NCBI RefSeq assembly: GCF_937903345.1
Contig: NZ_CALCZQ010000031.1
Coordinates: forward strand, 1-64,000
Length of the DNA stretch: 64,000 nt
Reading direction: 5' to 3'
Source of the DNA: an uncultured Emticicia sp.
GTDB taxonomy: Bacteria; Bacteroidota; Bacteroidia; Cytophagales; Spirosomataceae
The notes below the pieces were generated by a model. That model searched no databases and was not told the DNA's origin. It saw only the letters and a program-made list of their open reading frames with translations. Positions within the stretch are counted from its first letter, which is position 1, and every line of letters starts with the position of its first letter. The position numbers and the translations under genes are program-made. Shown here in pieces: positions 17,693-27,215 of this stretch.

Positions 17693-17824
17693 ATGGCTAC
17701 AAATGCAAATGCTTCAAGTCTATTTTTCGAGCATTTGTTTTGTCGTAACCGTAATGAAGAATACAGTTTTATAAAAACGAATTTTTAAAAGTTTTATCAA
17801 AAAAGATAAACTAAATTAAACGAT

Positions 17825-17862
17825 AAAAAACCGCAAAAATGAACTCATCTTTGCGGTTTTTT
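17825..17862. terminator. Bidirectional terminator
   Basis: AAAAAACCGCAAA pairs with TTTGCGGTTTTTT over a 12-nt loop, between the convergent dehydrogenase and ompH genes. Confidence 0.85.
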
Positions 17863-17880
17863 ATATGTTTTTTACTATGA

Positions 17881-18456
17881 TTATTTTTTAGGTGCTACTG
17901 CTGGAGTTGCTGCCGCTGCTGTTTTTGCAGGAGGCGTAACGCCCAATTTCTTGAATACTAAATCAGAAATGTTATCAGCATCTGGAGCAACCAAAAGAAT
18001 TGGAGTTGTACCAGGGCCAGCATCAGTATTGAAAACATAAGTATAACCATTTTCTTTAGCTACTTCTTTTACGGTTTTGTCAATTTTCTCTAAAACTGGA
18101 GCCAACAATTGTTGTTGTTTTTGTTGCAAAGCAGTTTCTGAGTTTTGTGAAAACTCTTGAATAGCTGCTTGGGCATTTTGTAGTTCTTTTTCACGGTCAG
18201 CTCTAATCACTGGTGACATCGTTTGTCCGTTTTTTTGATAGTCATCTAATTTTGGTTGAAATACTGCAATTTTATCTTGCAAAAGCTTGTCATATTGAGC
18301 CTTTTCGGTTTTCAATTTATTTTCAATATCTTTTGCCTCAGGGATGTTGTTTAGGATATAGTCAACATTGGTATATCCAATTTTTGTAGTTTGGGCATTT
18401 GCTATACCAACAAACATTAGAGCCGTGATAATTGCGGCGAAAAATTTTGTCTTCAT
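17881..18456 (-). CDS. OmpH/Skp family periplasmic chaperone
   Basis: 191 residues with a signal peptide (MKTKFFAAIITALMFVGIANA), IGYTNVDYILNNIPEAKDIE, a Gln/Lys-rich coiled-coil arm (residues ~40-130) and a C-terminal Skp body ending in a Pro/Ala-rich tail. Skp holds unfolded outer-membrane proteins on their way to BamA. It is the second of two tandem copies (9-nt gap), directly downstream of bamA as in many Bacteroidota. Confidence 0.9.
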   Translation of the reverse strand: MKTKFFAAIITALMFVGIANAQTTKIGYTNVDYILNNIPEAKDIENKLKTEKAQYDKLLQDKIAVFQPKLDDYQKNGQTMSPVIRADREKELQNAQAAIQEFSQNSETALQQKQQQLLAPVLEKIDKTVKEVAKENGYTYVFNTDAGPGTTPILLVAPDADNISDLVFKKLGVTPPAKTAAAATPAVAPKK

Positions 18457-18465
18457 CTTTTGTAC

Positions 18466-19023
18466 TTATTTTTTTGGTTTGGTTACTTGGTTATTTTGAT
18501 TTTTATCTTCTTTCAACGAAATCCCTAAGGCTTCCATCACATAATCAGTATAGTCGTGTCGTGGGTCGGTGTAAATCATGCTCATATCTGATGCTTTATC
18601 AAAAATAAACATTAATTGTTTTTGTCGAGCCACTTTTTCACACGCCTTGTAAATATCATCAAGGATTGATTTCATTATTTCTTTCTTTTTCAGAAATAAC
18701 AGACCGTTCATTCCAAAGACTTTATTGTTCAATTCTTTTAGTTCGGTTTCTTTATCGTCAATGTTTTTCTGACGTTCTCGCTTCATTTCTGCTGTTAGCA
18801 AAATCTCTTCTTGTTGAAACTGCTGACGCATTTTTTCTAACTCCGAATACTTTACTTGAATATCAGCCACCCATTTTTCGGAGTACTTATCCATATCCTC
18901 TTGGGCTTTTTTATACTCAGGCATTTTGCTTGTAATGAACTCAGAATCAATGTATCCGAACTTTTGAGCAAAGCTTTGTACACAAACAAGTGTCAAAAAT
19001 AATAAAAATATTGTTTTTTTCAT
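18466..19023 (-). CDS. OmpH/Skp family periplasmic chaperone (first copy)
   Basis: 185 residues: signal peptide MKKTIFLLFLTLVCVQSFAQ, FGYIDSEFITSKMPEYKKAQ, then a long charged coiled coil (KMRQQFQQEEILLTAEMKRERQ...). It has the same architecture as its neighbour but is clearly diverged, so the two are old paralogues rather than a recent duplication. A TAATTTTG motif ~110 bp upstream could give extra transcription beyond read-through from bamA. Confidence 0.9.
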   Translation of the reverse strand: MKKTIFLLFLTLVCVQSFAQKFGYIDSEFITSKMPEYKKAQEDMDKYSEKWVADIQVKYSELEKMRQQFQQEEILLTAEMKRERQKNIDDKETELKELNNKVFGMNGLLFLKKKEIMKSILDDIYKACEKVARQKQLMFIFDKASDMSMIYTDPRHDYTDYVMEALGISLKEDKNQNNQVTKPKK

Positions 19024-19130
19024 TCAAAAAAAATTTTCAATGCATAAATTATTGAATGTTTTTTATTTAATGGTTGACTAAAACAACCTTTTATGTTTTG
19101 GGTTTTAACCTAACTAACGTGTGATATATA

Positions 19131-19138
19131 CAAAATTA
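19131..19138 (-). promoter_or_regulatory. -7 promoter motif ahead of the ompH pair
   Basis: TAATTTTG (minus strand) in the 154-nt gap between bamA and ompH fits TAnnTTTG. Confidence 0.3.
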
Positions 19139-19177
19139 TTATACCATTAACAGATATTTAACATTTGTTGATGGTTT

Positions 19178-21784
19178 TTAACGAATTTGCTGACCGATAC
19201 TAAAGGTAAATGATTTCAAACCACGATTTGCGAGTCCTGGGATTGGGTCGAAGCCTTTTCCGAAGTCAAGTCCAATCATACCGAAGGCTGGCATGAAAAT
19301 TCTTGCCCCAACACCTGCCGTACGACGGAGTTTGAAGGGGTTGAAATCTTTGTAACTTCCCCAGCTATTTCCTGCTTCAGCAAAACCTAAAACAAAGATG
19401 GTTGCTTGCGGATTTAATGATACAGGATAACGTAGCTCAGTTGCGTATTTGCTATATATAATACCACCCATACGGCTCAAGGTTACGCTTCCGTCGCTGG
19501 TGCGTAGTTTCTCGGCTTCTTCATATGATAGCTCGTGAACAATACCTTCTTCGTAACCTCTCAGACCAATCAAATCTGCACCAACATTCATAGAGTTTTG
19601 CATACCCATACCTGCTCCGCCTAGGATAAATCTACCGAAAGGACTAAAATCAGAACTAGTGGTATATTTACCCAAGAAACCCATATTTGCTTTTGCGTGG
19701 AAAACCAATTTTCCTACAACAGGCACAAACCAGTCGCCATCAAACATCCATTTGTGTCCTTCTACCCATTTGAACTTGTCAGTTACGGGGGCATTTCTTA
19801 ATAATGAATAAGGAGGGTTAAAGGTTGCATTGATAGTAAATTGAGAGCCCGAACGTGTGAACTGAGGATTATCTAAGCTGTATCTTGATAATACAAATGC
19901 CATTGAAAGGTCGTTGGCAACCCCTTTTTGGAATCCTGGGATGAAGTAACTATTATCAACATTATATCTTTGGTATGAAAGAGAGGCATTGAAACTAAAA
20001 TTTCTATCAGGCCAGTTTAAGCGTTTTCCGTAAGTAATAGAACCACCTGTATTCTTGAAATATCCAGAATAAATTCCTGAACTACTACCTGCATAGATAG
20101 AGGCATAAGCAGAACCATATTGTCGTTCTAAAGCTTTTTGGTAGCCTCTGTTGTCAGATGATGTATGGAAAATACTTACCGCAAACGAATTTGGTTTTTT
20201 TCCACCAAGCCAAGGCTCAGTAAACGATAAAGAATAAGTTTGGTAGAAACGTCCACTGGCTTGTAATCTTAGGGCTAAACGTTGGCCATCACCGGCAGGA
20301 AGTGGTTTCCATTTCTTAAGGTTATTGATGTTTTTTGCCGAAAAATTATTAAATACAACTCCGAAAGTTCCAACAAAGCCCTGAAGACCTCCCCAGCCGC
20401 CCGATAGTTCAATATTGTCACTTGGCTTTTCTTCTACGTTGTATTCTATATCTACTGTTCCGTCGGCTTGTGGGATAGGCTTAGGTTCAATTTTTTGTGG
20501 GTCGAAATAGCCTAATCTTGAAAGCGTTTGCTGAGTTTCGATAAGGTCAGTTTTACTAAATTTTTGTCCTGGGCGGGTCAAAAGTTCACGCATTACTACG
20601 TGGTCACTGGTTTTGGTATTTCCATTTAAAATAATACGGTTTATTGTTGCTTGTTTACCTTCACGAATTCGCATTTCAATGTCTATAGAGTCGCCGTCAA
20701 CTGCAACTTCTATTGGTTCGCATTGGAAAAACAAATAACCATCATCCATGTAGGCCGAGCTAACGTCACCTTGTGGAATTCCATTTATTTTTTTATTAAG
20801 GTCTTCTGGATTGTAAACATCACCTTTTTTAATGGCAAGAATACTTTCTAAATCTTTGGTTTTACGTAGATAATTACCAGTCCAAGAGATGTTTCGGTAG
20901 TAAAAACGAGTGCCTTCGTTGATATTCAGAATTAATCTGATGTTATTTCCATCGGTCGAAATTACTGAGTCAGAAGTTACCTGAGCATCACGGTAGCCTT
21001 TTTTGTTGTAATACTCTACAATTTTTTCTTTGTCTTCTTCAAACTTTTTAGGAATAAATTTTGACGGAGTAAAAATACGAAGCGGAGCTTTGATTTTTGT
21101 GCCTTTTAGTTTCGATAATACCTTATAATCAGGCATTTCGGTTACGCCGACCAATTGAATATCATCAATTTTTACTTTGCTCTTTTTATCAATAGTTACT
21201 ATGAGGGCAGCGTTATTGGCTCTGATTGTATCAGAAATTTGCTTTATCTGAACGTTAGTATTCAAGAACCCTTTTTCGATGTAAACACGCTTGATGGTTA
21301 GCTGAATATTTTTGATTAGGGCATCGGTGATTACTTTACCTTTATTTGCTTTTACTTTTTCGCTTACTGCATCAATTTCACCTTTACGAATTCCCTTAAA
21401 AACAAATTTATTGAGTCTTGGACGCTCACGAAGGTGAATATCCAGCTCAACTTTATCTAATTCTACTTTGGTAATATTGATTGCTACATCTTCGATGATT
21501 CCTTGTTCCATCAAACGGCGAATGGCTGTACTTATACGCTCGCCTGGTATACTGATTTTATCGTTGATGTTTAGACCTGACACCGAAATGAGTGTATTTG
21601 GGTCTAAGAATTTTACGCCACTTACCGAGATTTTAGAAATAATATATTCTTTTGGTCGTTCATAGCTTACAGCGGCATCTTTTGGTTGGTCGTATTTACG
21701 ACCAAGCCCCAAAGGAAATTGTGCTATGGCATTGGTAGTAACTAGCAGTAAAATAAGAAAAGAAAGTAACTTTTGGATACGCAT
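19178..21784 (-). CDS. bamA: Outer membrane protein assembly factor BamA
   Basis: 868 residues: signal peptide (MRIQKLLSFLILLLVTTNAIA), a series of POTRA domains to ~residue 450 (e.g. VDIEYNVEEKPSDNIELSGGWGG at the last one), then the 16-strand Bac_surface_Ag barrel. The lid-loop region shows the RGYEEG variant of the VRGY/F motif. It inserts beta-barrel proteins into the outer membrane. The chain ends in FSIGQQIR, so the C-terminal residue is Arg rather than the usual aromatic, with Phe eight residues in. It sits between uppS and the Skp genes. Confidence 0.96.
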   Translation of the reverse strand: MRIQKLLSFLILLLVTTNAIAQFPLGLGRKYDQPKDAAVSYERPKEYIISKISVSGVKFLDPNTLISVSGLNINDKISIPGERISTAIRRLMEQGIIEDVAINITKVELDKVELDIHLRERPRLNKFVFKGIRKGEIDAVSEKVKANKGKVITDALIKNIQLTIKRVYIEKGFLNTNVQIKQISDTIRANNAALIVTIDKKSKVKIDDIQLVGVTEMPDYKVLSKLKGTKIKAPLRIFTPSKFIPKKFEEDKEKIVEYYNKKGYRDAQVTSDSVISTDGNNIRLILNINEGTRFYYRNISWTGNYLRKTKDLESILAIKKGDVYNPEDLNKKINGIPQGDVSSAYMDDGYLFFQCEPIEVAVDGDSIDIEMRIREGKQATINRIILNGNTKTSDHVVMRELLTRPGQKFSKTDLIETQQTLSRLGYFDPQKIEPKPIPQADGTVDIEYNVEEKPSDNIELSGGWGGLQGFVGTFGVVFNNFSAKNINNLKKWKPLPAGDGQRLALRLQASGRFYQTYSLSFTEPWLGGKKPNSFAVSIFHTSSDNRGYQKALERQYGSAYASIYAGSSSGIYSGYFKNTGGSITYGKRLNWPDRNFSFNASLSYQRYNVDNSYFIPGFQKGVANDLSMAFVLSRYSLDNPQFTRSGSQFTINATFNPPYSLLRNAPVTDKFKWVEGHKWMFDGDWFVPVVGKLVFHAKANMGFLGKYTTSSDFSPFGRFILGGAGMGMQNSMNVGADLIGLRGYEEGIVHELSYEEAEKLRTSDGSVTLSRMGGIIYSKYATELRYPVSLNPQATIFVLGFAEAGNSWGSYKDFNPFKLRRTAGVGARIFMPAFGMIGLDFGKGFDPIPGLANRGLKSFTFSIGQQIR

Positions 21785-21863
21785 AATATAATAAGATATC
21801 AGAAAAATCTATTTGAGGAATGCTTCGATTGTATATATAAATTTTAAAAGCTCAATTCTTAAT

Positions 21864-22619
21864 TCACTTTATTTGCTCACTTGTTTTGCCGAAACGTCTT
21901 TCACGGTTTTGGTATGAAGATATTGCTTCAAATAAGTGATTTTTGCGAAATTCTGGCCAAAACAAATCGTCTATGAAATATAATTCTGCATAAGCTAATT
22001 GCCAAAGTAAATAATTGCTGATGCGGTGGTCGCCACCTGTACGAATCATTAAATCAACATCAGGAGCATCTTCGGTAGCCAAATGTTGTGAAAACACATT
22101 TTCAGAAATATCTTCAACAGCGAGTTCACCGGTTTTAATTTTTGTTGCAATTCGCTTAGTAGCTTGTACAATTTCCCATTTGCCGCTATAGCTTAAAGCC
22201 AAAATTAATGTTAAACCTGTATTGTTTTTGGTTAATTCAACAGCATCAAGCATTTTATTATTTGCCGATGCTGGAAGACTATCAAGATTGCCTATTGTTT
22301 TGACTCTAACATTGTTTTTATTCAATTCAGGAACTTCTTCAGCAATTGTTTTTACCAATAACTGCATAATTCCATCAACTTCTAGTTTTGGGCGATTCCA
22401 GTTTTCGGTTGAAAAAGTATATAAGGTAAGATATTTTACGCCCAACTCTACACAACCTTCAACAGTATCTCGTACTGATTTTACTCCATGGTGATGACCG
22501 AATATTCGTAATGCACCCTGTTGTTTTGCCCAACGTCCATTACCGTCCATAATAACGGCAATATGAGCAGGTAAATTGCCTAAATCAATGTTTTCTTTCA
22601 CTGGTAAATTAGTTAACAT
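21864..22619 (-). CDS. uppS: Isoprenyl transferase (undecaprenyl diphosphate synthase)
   Basis: cis-Prenyltransferase that makes the C55 lipid carrier for peptidoglycan and surface glycans. The signature IAVIMDGNGRWAKQQG carries catalytic D25. LTLYTFSTENWNRP and the C-terminal DLMIRTGGDHRISNYLLWQLAYAELYF are diagnostic. 251 residues is typical. A good TACCTTTG promoter motif precedes it, so uppS-bamA-ompH-ompH may form a transcription unit. Confidence 0.96.
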   Translation of the reverse strand: MLTNLPVKENIDLGNLPAHIAVIMDGNGRWAKQQGALRIFGHHHGVKSVRDTVEGCVELGVKYLTLYTFSTENWNRPKLEVDGIMQLLVKTIAEEVPELNKNNVRVKTIGNLDSLPASANNKMLDAVELTKNNTGLTLILALSYSGKWEIVQATKRIATKIKTGELAVEDISENVFSQHLATEDAPDVDLMIRTGGDHRISNYLLWQLAYAELYFIDDLFWPEFRKNHLFEAISSYQNRERRFGKTSEQIK

Positions 22620-22666
22620 TAATAAATTATAAGCACTTTATTTAACGATTAGTGCAAAAAGGATTG

Positions 22667-22674
22667 CAAAGGTA
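22667..22674 (-). promoter_or_regulatory. -7 promoter motif for uppS
   Basis: TACCTTTG on the minus strand, 48-55 bp before the uppS start, is an exact match to the strong Bacteroidota -7 form. Confidence 0.55.
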
Positions 22675-22792
22675 GAAAAAAAGAACGGTGTTTGATAAGT
22701 TTTTAATGAATTGTAGCTGATTATAAAGTTTTTATACCTAAAATACAGATGAAATTACAATTTGAGTTATAAAAATTAATTTTAGACATCTA

Positions 22793-23563
22793 TTATCGAC
22801 GAGGGGGACAATGTACTTTGTAAAATAAATAGCTGATAGAAAAGTTTGTATAATAATACATATCATTAAGTTTTGTACCCGGAGTTAGGTTTTTTTGATA
22901 CGAGTAAGGAAAAATTACAGAAGGAGGTGATGTGCTCGGAGCTATTTGAACTATTCCATTTGTATAGCCTACGGCATCAATTAGGTCTGTGTTTGTCCAT
23001 CTGGAACCAAACTCAATCCCCCAGTTCCATTGGTTTTTCCATTCTTTTTTAAATCCAAATCCTAATGCCATAAAATTAGGGCTTGACCTTGTTGAATAAG
23101 ATGTATTATTAATGCTCACAAGTTTAGCTCTAGTTTGGATGATAGTTCCGCCATAACCACCAAAAACGTATGGAGTCCAATTATTAACTATTCTTGATGA
23201 TGTCGTACGAAAATTGGCAAAATTATATTCTATTTGCCCTATTCCTTCTGCGATTATTGAATTAAAACTATGCCCTCTTGCTTGATGATAGGGGTCTGAT
23301 TTTATGGCTTTATCATTAGCTGCAATTCCGCCGAACATACCTTGTACTTTAAAGGAAACAGAGCGTGTCCAATTCATACGAATAAAAGTACTCATTGCTG
23401 GTCGAACAAAGAAGGGTTTGAAAGATGGCATAATATCGCCTTTATAATTGCATACTCCAGCTCCTACTCCCAATTCCCATTTTTGGGCATAGGTAATTTT
23501 AGATAAAGTAAATATAAAAATTAAGAATAAAGTCTTTCGTACTATCGAATAATAAATAATCAT
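22793..23563 (-). CDS. DUF6089 family outer-membrane beta-barrel protein
   Basis: 256 residues. A hydrophobic N-terminal signal (RKTLFLIFIFTLSKITYAQ) precedes WELGVGAGVCNYKGDIMPSFKPFFVRPAM, the start of a DUF6089 barrel, and FVGGYGG-type glycine-rich strands follow. The family is specific to Bacteroidota and is usually encoded between nadK and uppS, as here. Its biochemical role is not known to me. It is one of two adjacent paralogues. Confidence 0.8.
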   Translation of the reverse strand: MIIYYSIVRKTLFLIFIFTLSKITYAQKWELGVGAGVCNYKGDIMPSFKPFFVRPAMSTFIRMNWTRSVSFKVQGMFGGIAANDKAIKSDPYHQARGHSFNSIIAEGIGQIEYNFANFRTTSSRIVNNWTPYVFGGYGGTIIQTRAKLVSINNTSYSTRSSPNFMALGFGFKKEWKNQWNWGIEFGSRWTNTDLIDAVGYTNGIVQIAPSTSPPSVIFPYSYQKNLTPGTKLNDMYYYTNFSISYLFYKVHCPPRR

Positions 23564-23609
23564 TAAGAAATAGTTTTTAATGCTTAAAAAAAATATGTAG
23601 CAGTGGGAT

Positions 23610-24662
23610 TTATTTAATAGGCGGACATTTTACTTGGCTAGAAATAATATAGCTTAATGTTATTTGTGTTGTAAAGTATGTATCCCATCTGCTAGTTCCT
23701 CTTGCACTATTTGGATACCCAAATAATGCAATTCCGTTAGATGAAGGTGTTCCTGGTGTTGCAAAACTAAGTTTATTTATAGCAATATCAGCAAATTGAG
23801 CAACTCTACTTTCTCCAGTAGTAGCAGAATAATCTTCTCCAGCACGATTAGAAAAGGCAACACTTAATGGTGAAACTGCTACCAAGTCAGCAGGGTCTGG
23901 ATAATCACTATTACCCACATCATCTAAATAATCAGACAGTGTGATTCTAAATCCACCTTCAAAACCTAAATCAAATTTGTCATTTAATTTGATTTTTATA
24001 CCTAAACCTACTGGAAAAACAGGTTGTATCAATGAATATGATTTTGGATAAGTTGGTTTGATGCCTTGCCCAGAAGTTTGTTTGTCTCTTAGATTTGTCC
24101 AACCTCCTAATAATATATCCCCAGTGGCAGTAGGGGTAGCTATGTCTCTTGCTTGAGGATTATGGGCAAAAAAACCAAAACCTATGAAGCTATAAGGCAT
24201 TACTGAATTTCTACCTTGAGGACCTTTTCTGTATTGCGGTAAAAGATTGAAAAGCCCAGTGATGGCAAATTCTTTCAAATCGTTACGAAAATGTAAATTT
24301 CTCAAAAATGGTTGATAAAGCTTATCAATATCATGTTGAGAAAACGTATAATCATCGCCAGCGATTCTTGCCCAAGTAAATCCTACACGAGCAGCGATTT
24401 GTGGTGATAATTGACGTGTATAGTTGATGTTAGCATTCCATCTTACATTTGTGATAAGCCCATAATACAAATAGCCATAAGGCGATAAATCACCAAAATA
24501 ATGAGAGCTACCTCCACCAAATCCTACGGTGGAATATTGATTGAGTTTATTTTTTTTGCTGAAAATTCCGGATTGTGAGAAGTTTTCTTGCGTTGCCAAA
24601 AGCACTATTGAAAAACTTAATATTAGGCCAACCGCCAATTTGTTAGTTTTTAACAATTTCAT
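23610..24662 (-). CDS. DUF6089 family outer-membrane protein, longer paralogue
   Basis: 350 residues: signal peptide (KLAVGLILSFSIVLLATQENFSQ), then YSTVGFGGGSSHYFGDLSPYGYLY and repeated barrel strands ending TTQITLSYIISSQVKCPPIK. The C-terminal CPP-basic tail is shared with the neighbouring paralogue (HCPPRR), supporting common descent. Probably co-transcribed with nadK and the shorter copy. Confidence 0.8.
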   Translation of the reverse strand: MKLLKTNKLAVGLILSFSIVLLATQENFSQSGIFSKKNKLNQYSTVGFGGGSSHYFGDLSPYGYLYYGLITNVRWNANINYTRQLSPQIAARVGFTWARIAGDDYTFSQHDIDKLYQPFLRNLHFRNDLKEFAITGLFNLLPQYRKGPQGRNSVMPYSFIGFGFFAHNPQARDIATPTATGDILLGGWTNLRDKQTSGQGIKPTYPKSYSLIQPVFPVGLGIKIKLNDKFDLGFEGGFRITLSDYLDDVGNSDYPDPADLVAVSPLSVAFSNRAGEDYSATTGESRVAQFADIAINKLSFATPGTPSSNGIALFGYPNSARGTSRWDTYFTTQITLSYIISSQVKCPPIK

Positions 24663-24717
24663 ACGAATTAGTAAGGTTTGTCGAATTTATTTAACGTAAA
24701 CACAGAAAGGTTTATTA

Positions 24718-25602
24718 TTAATTTCGGGCATCAATACCCCATTTTAGTTTTCCTCGTAATGTACTCAAGAAATCATCGCCCTCCATTCTAACCATTTTGG
24801 CTTTGAAATCTTCTTTTTTGACAGTAATGGTTATCTCTTCGTCAGTGCCAACTATTTTTGCTCTTGAATCCATCGAAACCAAGAAATTATTACTTCTACT
24901 TTCTACCCTAAACGAAATTACACTATTATCAGATACAATCATCGGCCGGACAAATAAATTGTGCGGACAAATGGGTGTAATAATAAAATTTGCGGAATGT
25001 GGCATAACGAGTGGCCCACCACAACTTAATGAGTATCCAGTAGATCCCGTTGCCGTTGCAACCATCAGTCCATCAGCCCAGTAGGTATTTAAAAACTCCT
25101 CGTTAATGTAGGCATGAATTACAATCATCGAGGATGTATCGGTTTTTGAAATCGCTATTTCGTTAAGTGCAAAATTCGTGCCTTCTTCAAAAAGCTCAGT
25201 TTCGGAAGCTGCCGAAATCATAGTTCGTTCATCAACAGTGTAGTATCCATTAATGAGTTGATAAATGGTACGTTGTATTTTTTCGGGAGAAATGGCGGCC
25301 AAAAAGCCTAAACGCCCAAAATTAAAGCCCAAAATCGGAATTTCTCGTTTGCCTACATTTGCAAGGGTTTCAAGGAAAGTGCCATCGCCTCCAAGACTAA
25401 AAGCAAAGTCAGCATCGAAAATTTCTTCAGGAGTAGTATAAACGGCTTTTGTATCCAAACGAATTCCAGACTGTAGCAGAATACGTTTGAATGGCTCAGA
25501 AACTTGTACTTCAACTTTGTGTTGATTTAATTCGTCGAAAACTTGTTGAATGTAAGGAACAGATTCTACACTAAACTTTCGACCGTGTATGGCTATTTTC
25601 AT
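24718..25602 (-). CDS. nadK: NAD kinase
   Basis: 294 residues; ATP-dependent phosphorylation of NAD to NADP. The kinase motif GGDGTFLET starts at residue 71 with catalytic D73. FALNEIAIS, ATATGSTGYSLSCGGP and the C-terminal PICPHNLFVRPMIV are family-typical. It leads the minus-strand unit into the DUF6089 genes. A TAATTTTG motif and an 8-bp repeat cluster lie upstream. Confidence 0.95.
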   Translation of the reverse strand: MKIAIHGRKFSVESVPYIQQVFDELNQHKVEVQVSEPFKRILLQSGIRLDTKAVYTTPEEIFDADFAFSLGGDGTFLETLANVGKREIPILGFNFGRLGFLAAISPEKIQRTIYQLINGYYTVDERTMISAASETELFEEGTNFALNEIAISKTDTSSMIVIHAYINEEFLNTYWADGLMVATATGSTGYSLSCGGPLVMPHSANFIITPICPHNLFVRPMIVSDNSVISFRVESRSNNFLVSMDSRAKIVGTDEEITITVKKEDFKAKMVRMEGDDFLSTLRGKLKWGIDARN

Positions 25603-25612
25603 TAAAAATAAT

Positions 25613-25642
25613 GAGTGAGTGAGTGAATATTAGAATGAGTGA
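25613..25642. repeat. GAGTGAGTGAATATTAGAATGAGTGA repeat block
   Basis: GAGTGAGTGAGTGAATATT followed by AGAATGAGTGA belongs to the same GTGAATGA-type repeat family seen at 1982, 39172 and 56622. It lies in the nadK 5' untranslated region. Confidence 0.7.
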
Positions 25643-25696
25643 CTAAAAACTAAATTCACAATTCAAAATTTACCCTTGATTTTAGATTTATTGCGG

Positions 25697-25704
25697 CAAA
25701 ATTA
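25697..25704 (-). promoter_or_regulatory. -7 promoter motif for nadK
   Basis: TAATTTTG (minus strand), 95-102 bp before the nadK start, fits TAnnTTTG. The transcript would include the repeat block. Confidence 0.35.
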
Positions 25705-25735
25705 CGAAGGAATGTTATAAAAGCTATTTTATATA

Positions 25736-27130
25736 TTACAAATCGAAGCCTTCTCCTTGCATGGGAATAAAAATTTCTTGAAATCCAGCCTGGCTCAAGC
25801 GATTTTTAAACATAAGTTGATTTTCAATTTCACCATGAACCAAGAAAAGTTTTTTGACTTTAGTAGCATCCTGACATGACAAATGTGCTATCATTTCGCT
25901 ATAATCAGCATGACCTGAAAACGAATCCATTACTTCAACATTAGCTTTTACTTCAAAACTTTCACCAAAAATTCTAACTTCTTTAGGTTTTGTTTTTAGA
26001 ATGGCTCCCAAACTTTCGGGCGAACAATAGCCTACCAAGAGAATTGTTGTGGATGGTTTTTCAATATTGTTTTTGATGTGATGTTTGATGCGACCAGCTT
26101 CGGCCATACCAGAAGACGAAATTATGATACAAGCCTCATGGCTTTCATTAAGGGCTTTTGATGCCGTAACATCGCTTATATAATGAAGGTTTTCAAAATC
26201 AAAAGCATCACCGTCGCGTTTGATATATGCTAATATTTCGGGGTTAAAACATTCTTCGTTATCTCTCATTGCCATCGTTGCTTTTACCGACAATGGACTA
26301 TCAATATAAACAGGAATTTTGGGTAAAAGTCCTTCGTTTGCGAGTTGGTCGAGAGTATAAATTAATTCTTGTGTACGGTCAACGGCAAAGGCAGGGATGA
26401 GTAATTTGCCTTTTTTTTCGATACAAGTTTCCTTTATAATTTTAAGTAAATGGGATTTTATATCAGCCTCTGGCTCATGGAGTTTGTTTCCGTACGTCGA
26501 TTCACAAATAATATAATCGGTTTGTGGAAATGGCTGCGGACTTCTTAAAATTTTATCATTTGGGCGACCAATATCACCGGTGAAAAATAAATTTTTCGTG
26601 GCATTTTCTTCTTCAAAAGTCAGATAAATACCTGCACTTCCGAGCAAATGCCCTGCATCATAGAATTGGGCGGTAATACCTTTTTCAATCACAAAAGGAG
26701 TTTCGTATTCAACCGTTTTAAACAAAGTTAAAGCGGCTTCCACATCTTCGCCATTGTAGAGCAATTCATACGGTTCTTCGTTTCGGCCAATTCTTCGTTT
26801 ATTGATGCGTTCGAGGTCTTTTTCTTGAATAAAAGCCGAATCCATGAGCATTATTTCGCATAAATCTTTGGTAGCTGGAGTGGAGTAGATTGTGCCTTGG
26901 AAGCCTTTTTTGACCAAACGAGGAACAAGGCCAGTATGGTCAATGTGAGCGTGGCTCATTATAAGGAAATCTACTTCTTTGGGGTCGAACCCGAATTGTA
27001 GATTGAGTTCGGTTGTGCCGATTCCTTGAAAAAGTCCACAATCGAGTAATATTTTTGTTCCTTTATTGGTCGTAAAAAGGTGTTTGCTGCCCGTAACTCG
27101 TTGAGCCGCTCCGTAGAATTGAATTTTCAT
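25736..27130 (-). CDS. MBL-fold beta-CASP metallohydrolase (RNA-processing type)
   Basis: From the ATG at 27130 (MKIQFYGAAQRVTGSKHLF) the protein has 464 residues. The zinc motif HAHIDH lies at 60-65, a beta-CASP domain in the middle, and a C-terminal RMMBL segment (FSGHADYSEMIAHL...LVHGE). This is the metallo-beta-lactamase RNA-specificity-domain (YsH/CPSF-like) architecture and suggests an RNA 5'-exo or endonuclease. An ATG at 27208 would add 26 residues without family similarity, so I prefer 27130. It lies 86 nt downstream of the UxaA gene. Confidence 0.88.
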   Translation of the reverse strand: MKIQFYGAAQRVTGSKHLFTTNKGTKILLDCGLFQGIGTTELNLQFGFDPKEVDFLIMSHAHIDHTGLVPRLVKKGFQGTIYSTPATKDLCEIMLMDSAFIQEKDLERINKRRIGRNEEPYELLYNGEDVEAALTLFKTVEYETPFVIEKGITAQFYDAGHLLGSAGIYLTFEEENATKNLFFTGDIGRPNDKILRSPQPFPQTDYIICESTYGNKLHEPEADIKSHLLKIIKETCIEKKGKLLIPAFAVDRTQELIYTLDQLANEGLLPKIPVYIDSPLSVKATMAMRDNEECFNPEILAYIKRDGDAFDFENLHYISDVTASKALNESHEACIIISSSGMAEAGRIKHHIKNNIEKPSTTILLVGYCSPESLGAILKTKPKEVRIFGESFEVKANVEVMDSFSGHADYSEMIAHLSCQDATKVKKLFLVHGEIENQLMFKNRLSQAGFQEIFIPMQGEGFDL

Positions 27131-27215
27131 ATACCCAGCCCCAAAAGGCATTTTGTTGTTTTTATGCAAATAAGAGAATTTTTTATTTGCATAAAAACAA
27201 ATGGGCAATGGAAAT

